35,085 nucleotides of DNA from Bradyrhizobium sp. (GTDB lineage Bacteria; Pseudomonadota; Alphaproteobacteria; Rhizobiales; Xanthobacteraceae). The stretch spans positions 1 to 35,085 of the forward strand of contig NZ_DAIDJE010000173.1 of NCBI RefSeq assembly GCF_027451485.1, in the 5' to 3' direction. A program made the translations under genes and the position numbers. Below the pieces are notes generated by a model that saw only the letters and a list, made by a program, of their open reading frames with translations, was not told the DNA's origin and did not search any database. Below, in pieces: positions 24,093-32,134 of this stretch. Each line of letters opens with the position of its first letter. The first letter of the stretch is position 1.

Positions 24093-25298
24093 TTAATCCG
24101 AGGAGCCGTTCTCTTTCCGAAACGGACCGGCTTCGCTGAGTTCACGTCCCATTTCGGCAACATAGGCGCGCTCGCGCTTCAGATAATCGTTGATCGCATA
24201 ACGCAGGGTCGGGTCAGCGATGTAGTGCGCCGAATAAGTGGTTTGCGGCAGGTATCCGCGGGCGATCTTGTGCTCGCCTTGCGCGCCGGCCTCAACCCTT
24301 TTCAGTCCCCGCGTGATCGCGTATTCGATGGCCTGATAGTAGCACACCTCGAAATGCAGGAACGGGTGATCCTCGATTGCACCCCAGTTGCGGCCAAACA
24401 GCGTGTCCGAGCCGATGAAGTTGATGGCGCCCGCAACCCAGCGGTCGTTGCGCCTCGCCATGATGAGCAGCACGTCCTTCGCCATGCTCTCGCCGATCAG
24501 CGAGAAAAACGAACGAGTCAGATAGGGGCGGCCCCACTTGCGTGAGCCGGTCTCCATATAGAATTCGAAGAACGCGTCCCAGGCTTCCTCGGTGATATCG
24601 CTGCCGTTCAGCGCGTGGATCGTGATGCCATTGGCGACGGCCTCACGTCGTTCACGCTTGATCGCCTTGCGGTGACGCGAATTCAGAGTGGCGAGAAAAT
24701 CGTCGAAGGTTTGATAGCCCTGATTGTGCCAGTGGAATTGCTGGTCGGTCCGTTGCAGGAAGCCGTGCTGGCTGAGAAATTTCCATTCCGCCTCGCGCGC
24801 AAACGTCACGTGCACGGACGAAACTTCGGTGGCATGGCACAGCCCGATAAGACCGCGCGCCAGTGCGGAGCGGACTTCGTCGTGGTTCTCGTCACCGCGG
24901 ATCAACAGGCGAGGACCGCTAGCGGGCGTAAACGGGACCGACGCCTGGAGCTTCGGGTAATAGCTTCCACCGGCGCGCTCATAGGCATCGGCCCAGCCGC
25001 GGTCGAACACGTATTCGCCGCGCGAATGCGATTTCAGATAGCAGGGCACGATGCCAACGATTTCGCCCTCTCGCCGCGCGAGGAGATGACTCGGTCCCCA
25101 GCCGGTTCGCGCGGTGGCCGAGCCCGAAACCTCGGCGGCCAGGAAAAAGGCATGTGAAACAAAGGGGTTGTAGGAGGTGTTGAAGCCTTCCGTCAGGACC
25201 CCGGGGCAGGCGACTGGATTCGCGCAGGCATTCCATTCGTCAGCCGGAATCTGGCTGACTGAGGAAACCGCTTCGAGGGTGATTTCGGATGAATCCAT
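24093..25298 (-). CDS. FemAB-like / GNAT protein (DUF482 type)
   Basis: 401 residues. Recognisable stretches are PADEWNACANP near the N-terminus, NPFVSHAFFLAAEVSGSA, GWGPSHLLARREGEIVGI, LNSRHRKAIKRERREA in the middle and FYMETGSRKWGRPYLTRSFF. Towards the end is RVEAGAQGEHKIARGY. This is the pattern of the FemAB-like family (Pfam PF04339, formerly DUF482), two tandem GNAT-like lobes that are thought to transfer aminoacyl or acyl groups, with no proven substrate in alphaproteobacteria. No signal peptide. Start 25298 is preferred. The longer frame (to a TTG at 25370) has no clear ribosome site. It is in the middle of a minus-strand operon-like set. Confidence 0.85.
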   Translation of the reverse strand: MDSSEITLEAVSSVSQIPADEWNACANPVACPGVLTEGFNTSYNPFVSHAFFLAAEVSGSATARTGWGPSHLLARREGEIVGIVPCYLKSHSRGEYVFDRGWADAYERAGGSYYPKLQASVPFTPASGPRLLIRGDENHDEVRSALARGLIGLCHATEVSSVHVTFAREAEWKFLSQHGFLQRTDQQFHWHNQGYQTFDDFLATLNSRHRKAIKRERREAVANGITIHALNGSDITEEAWDAFFEFYMETGSRKWGRPYLTRSFFSLIGESMAKDVLLIMARRNDRWVAGAINFIGSDTLFGRNWGAIEDHPFLHFEVCYYQAIEYAITRGLKRVEAGAQGEHKIARGYLPQTTYSAHYIADPTLRYAINDYLKRERAYVAEMGRELSEAGPFRKENGSSD

Positions 25299-25397
25299 GA
25301 ACGAGTGGCGCGGGTCCAAGCATTTGATCGGCCATCGGCCGTGGCCGCAGTAATCCATAAGATCATGCAATGTCGGCCGGACTTCAAGGTCCCGATA

Positions 25398-26144
25398 TCA
25401 GGGCCGGAACCCTTCAAAGATCATTTGATCGGCATAGCGCCCGGCGCGCGCCCGCTGGTCGGCCGTGCGCACGGTCCAGGTGAGTAGCGGCAGGCCAAAT
25501 AGATGTCGCGCGATCCACGGAGCCGGCGCTGGCAGATCATTGACCCAATAGGCAACAAATTGCGGGCGGATCCTCCAAGCGTGCTTCAGATACCGCATGC
25601 CGCTGCGCTGGGCGGGTGTCGTCTCCGGCCAGTCGGCCTCCATGTAGCTGCTTTGAGCGACAATGCCGCGAGGCACCTCCGGGATCAATTCCCGCAGCGC
25701 GACGACTTGATCCGGGTCGAACGACATTCCGGCGACGGGGCCGGCGTAGGACTTGAGGACCTTGGCCATCCGTTTCACGAGTTTGCGGTCGCCATCGAAG
25801 TGGCTCTTGACCTCGACAATGATGGGAACGCGGCCTCGGACAAGGATGCAGAGGTCGGCGAGTGACATCATCCGCTCCGAGGTATCCTTGAAGCGGACCT
25901 CTTTCAGCGCCCTCGCGGTCAAGCCGAGCAGGGGGCCTGCGCCCTCTGTCAGCCGGCCGAGCCCATCGTCATGATGCACCATGGCCTCGCCGTCGGCGGT
26001 GAGTTGGATGTCACATTCGATGGCGAAATTGCCATCGATGGCGGCCTGCGCCGCGCCGGGCATGTTTTCGACGATGCCGCGCGAGCGATCGTGCAGGCCG
26101 CGATGGGCCACTGGCCGCGCGGTGAGCCAATCCTGGACACGCAT
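25398..26144 (-). CDS. Glycerophosphodiester phosphodiesterase family protein
   Basis: 248 residues, one GDPD TIM-barrel domain. It hydrolyses glycerophosphodiesters to glycerol-3-phosphate and an alcohol. Active-site pattern: AHRGLHD (His14, Arg15), ENMPGA (Glu26), IECDIQLTADG (Glu43, Asp45), MVHHDD (His58) and IIVEVKS (Glu111, Lys113), ending with LLTWTVRTADQ. No signal peptide is present, so it acts in the cytoplasm. The gene starts 11 bases after the RidA-like stop and lies 99 bases before the FemAB-like start, consistent with cotranscription. Possible roles are phospholipid turnover or phosphorus recovery. Confidence 0.93.
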   Translation of the reverse strand: MRVQDWLTARPVAHRGLHDRSRGIVENMPGAAQAAIDGNFAIECDIQLTADGEAMVHHDDGLGRLTEGAGPLLGLTARALKEVRFKDTSERMMSLADLCILVRGRVPIIVEVKSHFDGDRKLVKRMAKVLKSYAGPVAGMSFDPDQVVALRELIPEVPRGIVAQSSYMEADWPETTPAQRSGMRYLKHAWRIRPQFVAYWVNDLPAPAPWIARHLFGLPLLTWTVRTADQRARAGRYADQMIFEGFRP

Positions 26145-26155
26145 TTCTGACCCGC

Positions 26156-26623
26156 TTACGAGACCTCAAACACCCCTTCAACCTCGACGGCGGCGTCGGC
26201 CGGCAGCGCTGCGACGCCAACGGTGGTGCGTGAGTGGCGGCCCTTGTCGCCGAACGCCGCCACCATCAGGTCGGAAGCGCCATTGAGCACTTTGGGACCA
26301 TCGAGAAAATCGGGTGCCGAATTGACATAACCGCCGAGGCGAACCACCCGCAGGACCTTGTCGAGGTCACCGAGCGCAGCTTTGACCTGTGCCAACAGGT
26401 TGATGGAGCAGCCGCGCGCAGCGGCGGCGCCTTGCTCGACGGTCACGCCGGCGCCGCACTTGCCCTTCGCGATCAGCTTGCCGTCCGCGCCGAGGCATAC
26501 CTGGCCGGAAACAAACAGCAAGTTTCCGCTGCGCACGAAGGGCACGTAGTTCGCGACGGGATTCGGCGGCTCGTGCAGGCTAATGCCTTGGGATGCCAGT
26601 CTCTGTTCGACCATACCCGCCAT
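26156..26623 (-). CDS. RidA/YjgF family protein (long form)
   Basis: 155 residues. The RidA fold is visible in NLLFVSGQVCLGADGKL (34-50), NLLAQVKAALGDLDKVLRVV (75-94), GYVNSAPDF and HSRTTVGVAALPADAAVEVE (130-149). Arg132 is equivalent to the Arg that binds the carboxylate of enamine/imine intermediates. It is longer than classical RidA (about 128 residues), which places it in the 150-residue YjgF subgroup (Rid4-7 type) for which imine deaminase activity is not always present. AAGGGG lies just upstream of the ATG. It is first gene of the minus-strand set RidA-GDPD-FemAB-like-HIT. Confidence 0.9.
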   Translation of the reverse strand: MAGMVEQRLASQGISLHEPPNPVANYVPFVRSGNLLFVSGQVCLGADGKLIAKGKCGAGVTVEQGAAAARGCSINLLAQVKAALGDLDKVLRVVRLGGYVNSAPDFLDGPKVLNGASDLMVAAFGDKGRHSRTTVGVAALPADAAVEVEGVFEVS

Positions 26624-26930
26624 GTTTCGTCCCCTTCATGCCAGCCGGCCAATTCTGGCCAGCGTCCTGTTTCGCCCATTGGCCGATCCGTTGCAAGCGA
26701 TGGCAGCCCGTGGCCCGCGAGGCCGAAGCCGCCAGCAATCGAAGTCTTCCGCCTTTTGGCCGCAGTTGCGGCGCAATCAGGCGGTGAATATTCTGGATAA
26801 AATCCTTTGACCGGTTGGGGTCCACGGAAATGCGGCTTCTCGTCGGTGCGGAGGAAGGCGGCTTTCGGGGATATTGGCCGGTTTTCGAGGAACCCTCGCA
26901 CCGCAAAGACTTCTCAAGAGACGTAAAGAC
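26624..26930. other. Divergent promoter region, RidA set and eipB
   Basis: About 307 bases between two divergent genes. It should hold both promoters, but no convincing -35/-10 pair was found. TTGACC at 26807-26812 reads towards eipB without a matching -10 box. A short inverted repeat GGCCA-ATTC-TGGCC lies at 26648-26661. No credible gene: long frames here are shadows that run into eipB in other frames. Confidence 0.4.
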
Positions 26931-27806
26931 ATGGCCCGCACATTTCGGATAAGGACAGCCAGCGCCAAATCGTTGACGCTCGCGATGGCGGTTTCGGCGA
27001 TGGCGATAGCGGCGACCAGTAGAGCCGAAGCCGCGGCCGGCGGCGGATTTCTTGCTCACCAGGCGCTTTACGACCTCTCGCTCTTGAAGTCGCGCGGCTC
27101 CAGTTCGATCAGCAGCGCGCGGGGCCGTATCCTCTACAGCTTCAGCGGCAGTGCCTGCGAGGGCTACACTTCCGAATTCCGTCAGGTCTCGGAGATGGAC
27201 GGCGGCGACGACAAGGTCACCTTGTCGGATCTGCGCTCGAGCTCTTGGGAAGATGCTGCGGGCAAGACCTATCGCTTCAAGATCGATTCGCGGATGAACG
27301 ATGTCGATCAAGGGCCGGTCGACGGCGTCGCGGAACGGGTCGGCGACCACATAACGGTCAAGCTAAAACAGCCGCAGGTCAAGACGTTCAATCTCGACGG
27401 CTCGGTCGTGTTCCCGACCGAGCAGATCGAGCACATCATCGCCGCCGCCAAGGAAGGCAAGAGCATTCTGGAACAGACCGTATATGACGGCTCGGATAAT
27501 GGCGAAAAGGTCTTCAACACCATGGCGGTGATCGGGCAGCCGATCCGCGGCGATCAGACGATCGCGTCCCCCGATCCCTCGACCGAAAGCGACGTGATGA
27601 AATCGACCACCCGCTGGCCGGTTACCGTCAGCTACTTTGACCACGACGCCAAGCCGCAGGATGGTGAGCAGACGCCGGTTTACGCGATGTCGTTCGAGCT
27701 GTTCGAAAACGGCGTGTCGCGGGCGCTGGTCCTCGACTACAACGACTTCGTGATTTCCGGCGCGCTTGGAAAATTCAACGTCAAGGATTCCAAGCCGTGC
27801 AAATGA
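26931..27806 (+). CDS. eipB: Cell-envelope integrity protein EipB (DUF1849)
   Basis: 291 residues. A signal peptide (SLTLAMAVSAMAIAATSRAEA) is followed by the DUF1849 spiral beta-barrel. It starts with HQALYDLSLLKSRGSSSISSARGRILYSF, has CEGYTSEFRQV (Cys76), and ends ...LGKFNVKDSKPCK with Cys290. The two Cys match the disulfide known in Brucella EipB. The periplasmic protein is needed for envelope stability in Brucella, possibly through peptidoglycan crosslinking, and the same role is inferred here. Start 26931 is an ATG placed to give a normal signal peptide. Convergent with dinB, with only 9 bases between stops. Confidence 0.93.
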   Translation: MARTFRIRTASAKSLTLAMAVSAMAIAATSRAEAAAGGGFLAHQALYDLSLLKSRGSSSISSARGRILYSFSGSACEGYTSEFRQVSEMDGGDDKVTLSDLRSSSWEDAAGKTYRFKIDSRMNDVDQGPVDGVAERVGDHITVKLKQPQVKTFNLDGSVVFPTEQIEHIIAAAKEGKSILEQTVYDGSDNGEKVFNTMAVIGQPIRGDQTIASPDPSTESDVMKSTTRWPVTVSYFDHDAKPQDGEQTPVYAMSFELFENGVSRALVLDYNDFVISGALGKFNVKDSKPCK

Positions 27807-27815
27807 CGGCTTGAA

Positions 27816-29114
27816 CTAGCTTTCCCCTTTTTCCGGCCCGTCATAGGCAATGCCCCGGATCACGGCGGCGTTGCCGAATTTCTTGCGAAGCCCGTCAATG
27901 GCGCGCTCGGCATCCGCCGAGCGGCGGTCGAGCATGTCGGTCTCATGCGCCTGCGAGCTGGGGCGAAGCGCACTGACGCCTGTGCCCATGAGGCGGAACG
28001 CGGTGCCGTCGATCTCCTTGGCCAGCAGTTCTCGTGATACGGCGAAGATCCGTGCGGCGAGCTGGGTGGGCGCCGAGATGGACTGCGACCGGGTCCGTTG
28101 CCTGAAATCGCCGGTCTTCAGCTTGAGCGTGATGGTCGATCCCGCAAGCTCGCTGCTTTTGAGCCGGCTGGAGACCTTTTCCGACAGTCGCCACAGCAGC
28201 CTTTCGAGGGTCGCGAAGTCGCGGATGTCCGTCTCGAAGGTCGTTTCGTTGGAGATTGTCTTGGCGCCCCGGTCGGGTACCACGCGCCGGTCGTCGATCC
28301 CGCGCGCGAGCCGCCACAGCCGCTGCCCTTCGCCGCCGAACAACCGCATCAACTCGGCCTCCTCGGCGCGCTGCAAATCGGCAATCGTGCGAAAGCCACG
28401 CTGGATGAGGCGCTCTTGCGTCGCCGGTCCCACGCCAAAGATGAAGTTGACCGGTTTCTCCGCCAGCATCGTCCGCGCTTCGTCGTGATCAAGCGCTGCA
28501 AAGCCTCTGGGCTTGTCGAGGTCGGAAGCGATCTTGGCGAGGAACTTGTTGCAGGAGAGACCGACCGAGACGGTGACGCCGACGTCGCGCTCGATTTGCA
28601 GGGCAAAGCGCGCCAGCACCTTGGCGGGAATCATGCCGTGCACGCGCCGGGTTCCGCTGAGATCGAGAAACGCCTCGTCGATGGAAAGGGGCTCGACCAG
28701 CGGAGTGAGCGATTGCATCGCGCGGCGCACCTCGCGGCCGACCCGGACATATTTGGCCATGTCGGGGCGGATCACGATCGCAGCAGGGCAGAGCTCCAGC
28801 GCCTTGAACATCGGCATCGCCGATCGGACACCGAAGGTGCGCGAGATGTAGCAGGCCGCTGAGACCACGCCGCGCTTGCCGCCGCCGATGATGACGGGTT
28901 TGTCGGCGAGTTCCGGATTGTCGCGCTTCTCGACCGTGGCATAGAACGCGTCGCAATCGATGTGCGCGAAGTTCAGCGAGGCCAGCGCGCGATGACGCAC
29001 CAACCGCGGCGAACCGCAGGCGCGGCACCGCCGCGCGTCGAATTCCAGATCATGGAGGCAATCCCTGCAAAAGCAGGCCGGTCTATCCACTGCCGCGGAC
29101 GCGGGAGATGTCAC
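27816..29114 (-). CDS. dinB: DNA polymerase IV with N-terminal Cys4 motif
   Basis: 432 residues, a Y-family translesion polymerase. The polymerase core begins at FAHIDCDAFYATVEKRDNPEL (49-69) with metal-binding Asp53 and the steric-gate Tyr58. It continues with PVIIGGGKRGVVSAACYISR (73-92) and SIDEAFLDLSG (144-154, Asp146/Glu147), then helix-hairpin-helix, thumb and little-finger regions. Before the core lies a 45-residue extension with two CxxC pairs (C16-C19, C30-C33), a likely zinc ribbon absent from E. coli DinB. No C-terminal beta-clamp peptide of classic form is evident. The start is GTG, overlapping the DUF3572 stop (GTGA), so translation is coupled. An SOS box was not seen upstream. 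Confidence 0.94.
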   Translation of the reverse strand: MTSPASAAVDRPACFCRDCLHDLEFDARRCRACGSPRLVRHRALASLNFAHIDCDAFYATVEKRDNPELADKPVIIGGGKRGVVSAACYISRTFGVRSAMPMFKALELCPAAIVIRPDMAKYVRVGREVRRAMQSLTPLVEPLSIDEAFLDLSGTRRVHGMIPAKVLARFALQIERDVGVTVSVGLSCNKFLAKIASDLDKPRGFAALDHDEARTMLAEKPVNFIFGVGPATQERLIQRGFRTIADLQRAEEAELMRLFGGEGQRLWRLARGIDDRRVVPDRGAKTISNETTFETDIRDFATLERLLWRLSEKVSSRLKSSELAGSTITLKLKTGDFRQRTRSQSISAPTQLAARIFAVSRELLAKEIDGTAFRLMGTGVSALRPSSQAHETDMLDRRSADAERAIDGLRKKFGNAAVIRGIAYDGPEKGES

Positions 29115-29410
29115 GGCACGTCGCGCTCCCAGGCTGGATCGTTCAACGCCTGATGGGCAGCGGCGATGTTGGTCGGATGCAGCTGCGAGGCTTCGGCAAA
29201 TGCCTTCACGGTCGCGTCGTCGCGCATCACAAAGTCGAGCACATGCGCCAGGAATCGGGGATCGGCGGCAGCACTGCGCAAGGTCTCCGGCCCGATCCCG
29301 CTTTCGGCCAGGAACGCCCCCAGCCGTTCAGGATCTCCGGCGACAAAGGAAAGTGCCTGAATTGCAACGATTTCAGCGACTTCGCGAGGGTTCCGCTTCG
29401 ATTTTCTCAA
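29111..29410 (-). CDS. DUF3572 family protein
   Basis: 99 residues, mainly helical: AEIVAIQALSFVAGDPERLGAFLAESG, PETLRSAAADPRFLAHVLDFVM, then DDATVKAFAEASQLHPTNIAAAHQAL (all given as consecutive helices across 12-92). This is the DUF3572 pattern, a small alphaproteobacterial family of unknown function. It appears to begin at a TTG (29410), as no ATG/GTG precedes the conserved region. Its stop overlaps the dinB GTG by four bases, so the two are cotranscribed and possibly coupled. This context suggests a link to DNA polymerase IV, by guilt of association only. Divergent from divK, 224 bases away. Confidence 0.82.
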   Translation of the reverse strand: MRKSKRNPREVAEIVAIQALSFVAGDPERLGAFLAESGIGPETLRSAAADPRFLAHVLDFVMRDDATVKAFAEASQLHPTNIAAAHQALNDPAWERDVP

Positions 29411-29634
29411 GATTCGGGTTTGCCTTTCCGTAACTTATGGTCTCTATTTTCTGAACGATCATGCCCGAGTCTGCGGAAGTTGTTCAAGCAACCGGCAACC
29501 ACATCGCGGTAAGTCGTGCCGGGCTTAACGGGTTAGAGCGAAACTGGCGCTAGTTTGATTTCACTTTTTGAAGGGCCGAGCGGACTTCGGGGCTTTGGCC
29601 CCTGTGTCTGCATTTCCGGGAGTGGAGGGGCGGG

Positions 29635-30000
29635 ATGGCAAAGACCGTCCTGATCGTGGAGGATAACGAGCTGAATATGAAGCTCTTTCGCGATCTGCTT
29701 GAAGCGCATGGCTATCAGACTTCCGGCACCAGCAATGGTTTCGAGGCGCTCGATCTCGTACGCAAGCTCCGCCCTGACCTTGTCCTGATGGATATCCAGC
29801 TTCCCCAGGTTTCGGGTCTCGAGGTCACACGGTGGATCAAGGACGATCCGCAACTGCGTGCCATTCCCGTCGTCGCGGTTACCGCGTTCGCGATGAAGGG
29901 CGACGAAGAGCGTATTCGCGAAGGCGGGTGCGAGGCGTATTTGTCCAAGCCGATCTCGGTCGGCAAGTTCATCGAGACCGTCCGACGGTTTATCGGATAG
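29635..30000 (+). CDS. divK: Single-domain response regulator DivK
   Basis: 121 residues, a lone receiver domain. [22 protein letters not shown] carries the acidic pair, Asp53 ([10 protein letters not shown]) is the phosphoacceptor, VTAF supplies the Thr switch, and SKPIS has the conserved Lys. Asp53 is the same position as in Caulobacter DivK. DivK, controlled by the PleC/DivJ kinases, turns down CtrA activation through DivL-CckA, timing replication and division. GGAGGGGCGGG lies just before the ATG. pleD starts 11 bases after its stop, the conserved divK-pleD operon. Confidence 0.96.
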   Translation: MAKTVLIVEDNELNMKLFRDLLEAHGYQTSGTSNGFEALDLVRKLRPDLVLMDIQLPQVSGLEVTRWIKDDPQLRAIPVVAVTAFAMKGDEERIREGGCEAYLSKPISVGKFIETVRRFIG

Positions 30001-30011
30001 GGAGTTGTAAG

Positions 30012-31385
30012 ATGTCTGCGCGCGTTCTTGTGGTCGACGACGTTCCCGCCAACGTCAAGCTATTGGAAGCGCGTTTGTCCGCCGAATATTTCGATGTGCT
30101 CACCGCCGCCAACGGCGCGGAAGCGCTGTCGGTCTCCTCGCGCGCCGAATGCGATATCATCCTGCTCGATGTCATGATGCCGGATATGGACGGCTTCGAG
30201 GTCTGCCGCCGGCTGAAGTCGAACCCGGCTACCCATTTCATTCCGGTCGTGATGGTGACGGCGCTTGACAGCCCCGCCGACCGCGTGCGCGGCCTTGAGG
30301 CTGGTGCTGACGATTTTCTCACCAAGCCGGTGTCCGACATCGTCCTGATTGCGCGGGTGCGCTCCCTGACCCGTCTCAAGATGATGACCGACGAACTGAG
30401 GATGCGCGCCATTACCTCGCTCGAAATCGGCGTGCAGGCGCCGGAGCGGAGCGCAGTTGCCGACACGGGTAAGGGCGGCCGCGTCCTGCTGGTCGACGAT
30501 CGTCCGTCCTCCTATGAGCGGCTGGCGCCTGTGCTTTCCACCGAACACACGGTCGATGTCGAAACCAATCCGGCCGAGGCGCTGTTTCGTGCTGCCGACG
30601 GCGACTATGACCTTTTGATCGTGTCGCTCGGCCTCGACAATTTTGATGGGCTCCGGCTGTGCAGCCAGGCGCGCTCCCTGGAGCGGACGCGGCATGTGCC
30701 GATCCTCGCGATCGCGGAGGCCGACAGCAACACGCGGCTGCTCCGCGGGCTCGAGATCGGGGTCAACGATTATCTGCTGCGCCCGGTCGACAAGAACGAG
30801 CTGCTGGCGCGCGCGCGTACCCAGATCCGCAAGCGCCGCTACACCGATCACCTGCGCGACAACGTACAGAACTCGATCGAGGCGGCGATTACCGATGCTC
30901 TGACCGGTCTGCACAATCGGCGTTACATGGAAAGCCATCTGGCGACGCTGGCCGAACAGGCATCGAGCCGCGGCAAGCCGCTCGCGGTGATGATGCTCGA
31001 TATCGATTTCTTCAAGTCGATCAACGACAGTTACGGGCACGACGCGGGCGACGACGTGCTGCGCGAGTTCGCGGTGCGTGTGCGCAAATCGATCCGCGGC
31101 ATCGATCTCGCCTGCCGCTATGGTGGCGAGGAATTCGTGATCGTGATGCCGGAAACCGACCTGCATGTCGCTGGCATGGTAGCCGAAAGGCTGCGACGCT
31201 CGATCGCCGGCGAGCCCTTCACGGTCAACAAGGGCGAAAGGCGCATCGAGGTCACGATCTCGATCGGGCTCTCGACGCTGGAACGAAAAGGCGAGGCAGT
31301 CGCGGACGTGCTCAAGCGGGCCGACAACGCGCTCTATCGAGCCAAGCATGACGGCCGCAACCGCGTGGTCGCAAACGCGGCGTAA
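30012..31385 (+). CDS. pleD: Diguanylate cyclase response regulator PleD
   Basis: 457 residues: receiver 1 (phosphoacceptor Asp53, ILLDVMMPD), receiver 2 (about 155-280) and a GGDEF domain (about 290-455). Receiver 2 has the acidic pair LLVDDRP but Ser in place of the phosphoacceptor Asp (LLIVSLGLD), as expected for the PleD adaptor receiver that serves dimerisation. The active site is GGEEF (371-375). An inhibitory I-site RGID (362-365, RxxD) sits five residues before it, so product feedback should occur. It makes cyclic di-GMP from two GTP upon phosphorylation, driving polar development and acting with DivK. The PilZ protein at 19580-19939 is a possible effector. GGAG precedes the ATG. Confidence 0.96.
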   Translation: MSARVLVVDDVPANVKLLEARLSAEYFDVLTAANGAEALSVSSRAECDIILLDVMMPDMDGFEVCRRLKSNPATHFIPVVMVTALDSPADRVRGLEAGADDFLTKPVSDIVLIARVRSLTRLKMMTDELRMRAITSLEIGVQAPERSAVADTGKGGRVLLVDDRPSSYERLAPVLSTEHTVDVETNPAEALFRAADGDYDLLIVSLGLDNFDGLRLCSQARSLERTRHVPILAIAEADSNTRLLRGLEIGVNDYLLRPVDKNELLARARTQIRKRRYTDHLRDNVQNSIEAAITDALTGLHNRRYMESHLATLAEQASSRGKPLAVMMLDIDFFKSINDSYGHDAGDDVLREFAVRVRKSIRGIDLACRYGGEEFVIVMPETDLHVAGMVAERLRRSIAGEPFTVNKGERRIEVTISIGLSTLERKGEAVADVLKRADNALYRAKHDGRNRVVANAA

Positions 31386-31396
31386 ATCCCGGAGTC

Positions 31397-32002
31397 CTAT
31401 TCCTTCGTCCGATTCTTTGAGCGCAATCCTGACGGCACGTCGTCGAACCGGACTCCGGCGTCGGAAAGCAGCACTTTTGCCGCTTCTTTCGCGGCCCGCG
31501 CCATTGCGGGGTCATCGCGTACCAGGTCTTGCGCGATCGAACCGTCGACGAGCAGTACAAGCTGCGTCGCGAGGCTGTCGGGATCGGCAACGCCGATCTG
31601 CGCCAGCAGATCCCGGAACCAGAGGCGCCGGCTTTCCTTGAACGCGACCGCGATCTTGCGGACCGACCGGCTCTCCACGCCGACTTCGGCCACGGCATTG
31701 ACGAAGGGACAGCCGCGAAAGTCTTTCGACGAAAAGCGCCGCTCCAGCGAATCGAAGGTGGCGAGAATCTGTTCGGCCGGAGACTTGTCGGACGCGCGCG
31801 GTTGCACGAAACGCCGCTGCAGATAGGCCGATATCAGCGCGTCCTTTGACGGAAAGTGGTTGTAGAGCGTGCGCTTGCTGATGCCGATCTCGGCCGCGAT
31901 GGTATCGACGCCGACGGCCCTGATGCCTTTGAGATAGAACAGCCCGTCGGCGGTTTCGAGAATCCGCTCCTTCATCGTCGGCTTGGGTTTTGAGCTTGCC
32001 AT
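31397..32002 (-). CDS. TetR-family transcriptional repressor
   Basis: 201 residues. The N-terminal DNA-binding domain holds KERILETADGLFYLKGIRAVG and the helix-turn-helix VDTIAAEIGISKRTLYNHFPSK (about 32-53), the TetR hallmark. The C-terminal ligand domain (from about 60) is typical of AcrR/YcdC-like members, with ligand unknown. It is divergent from an MFS exporter gene, and a perfect palindrome in the gap (32057-32072) is the likely shared operator. Start 32002 is uncertain: in-frame ATGs also lie at 32023 and 31975, and a GAGGA occurs 14 bases before 32002. Confidence 0.93.
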   Translation of the reverse strand: MASSKPKPTMKERILETADGLFYLKGIRAVGVDTIAAEIGISKRTLYNHFPSKDALISAYLQRRFVQPRASDKSPAEQILATFDSLERRFSSKDFRGCPFVNAVAEVGVESRSVRKIAVAFKESRRLWFRDLLAQIGVADPDSLATQLVLLVDGSIAQDLVRDDPAMARAAKEAAKVLLSDAGVRFDDVPSGLRSKNRTKE

Positions 32003-32056
32003 GCGAATGCGCGATATCCTCATGCTTTGGCAACAGGGATTCCACGATAGCCGAAC

Positions 32057-32072
32057 TACACAGGTCTGTGTA
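32057..32072. promoter_or_regulatory. Palindromic operator between TetR and MFS genes
   Basis: TACACAG-GT-CTGTGTA: two perfect 7-base arms around a 2-base centre. It lies 55 bases before the TetR start (32002) and 63 before the MFS start (32135). TetR dimers bind such short palindromes and commonly repress both divergent genes. On the plus strand the right arm runs into TACTCTAAT, a possible -10 zone, so binding would block the transporter promoter. Confidence 0.65.
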
Positions 32073-32134
32073 CTCTAATTTGGCGGATACGAACAGGCTG
32101 TGGGCTCGATCATGGCCGTTCAAGGGAGAAAACA

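Noticed and set aside
26580..27350. 256-codon minus-strand frame across the RidA/eipB gap
   Set aside because: It overlaps the well-supported ridA-like and eipB genes and has an Arg/Ala-rich shadow composition.
30060..31349. 429-codon open frame on the minus strand opposite pleD
   Set aside because: Shadow of pleD. Composition is typical of antisense frames in GC-rich genes.
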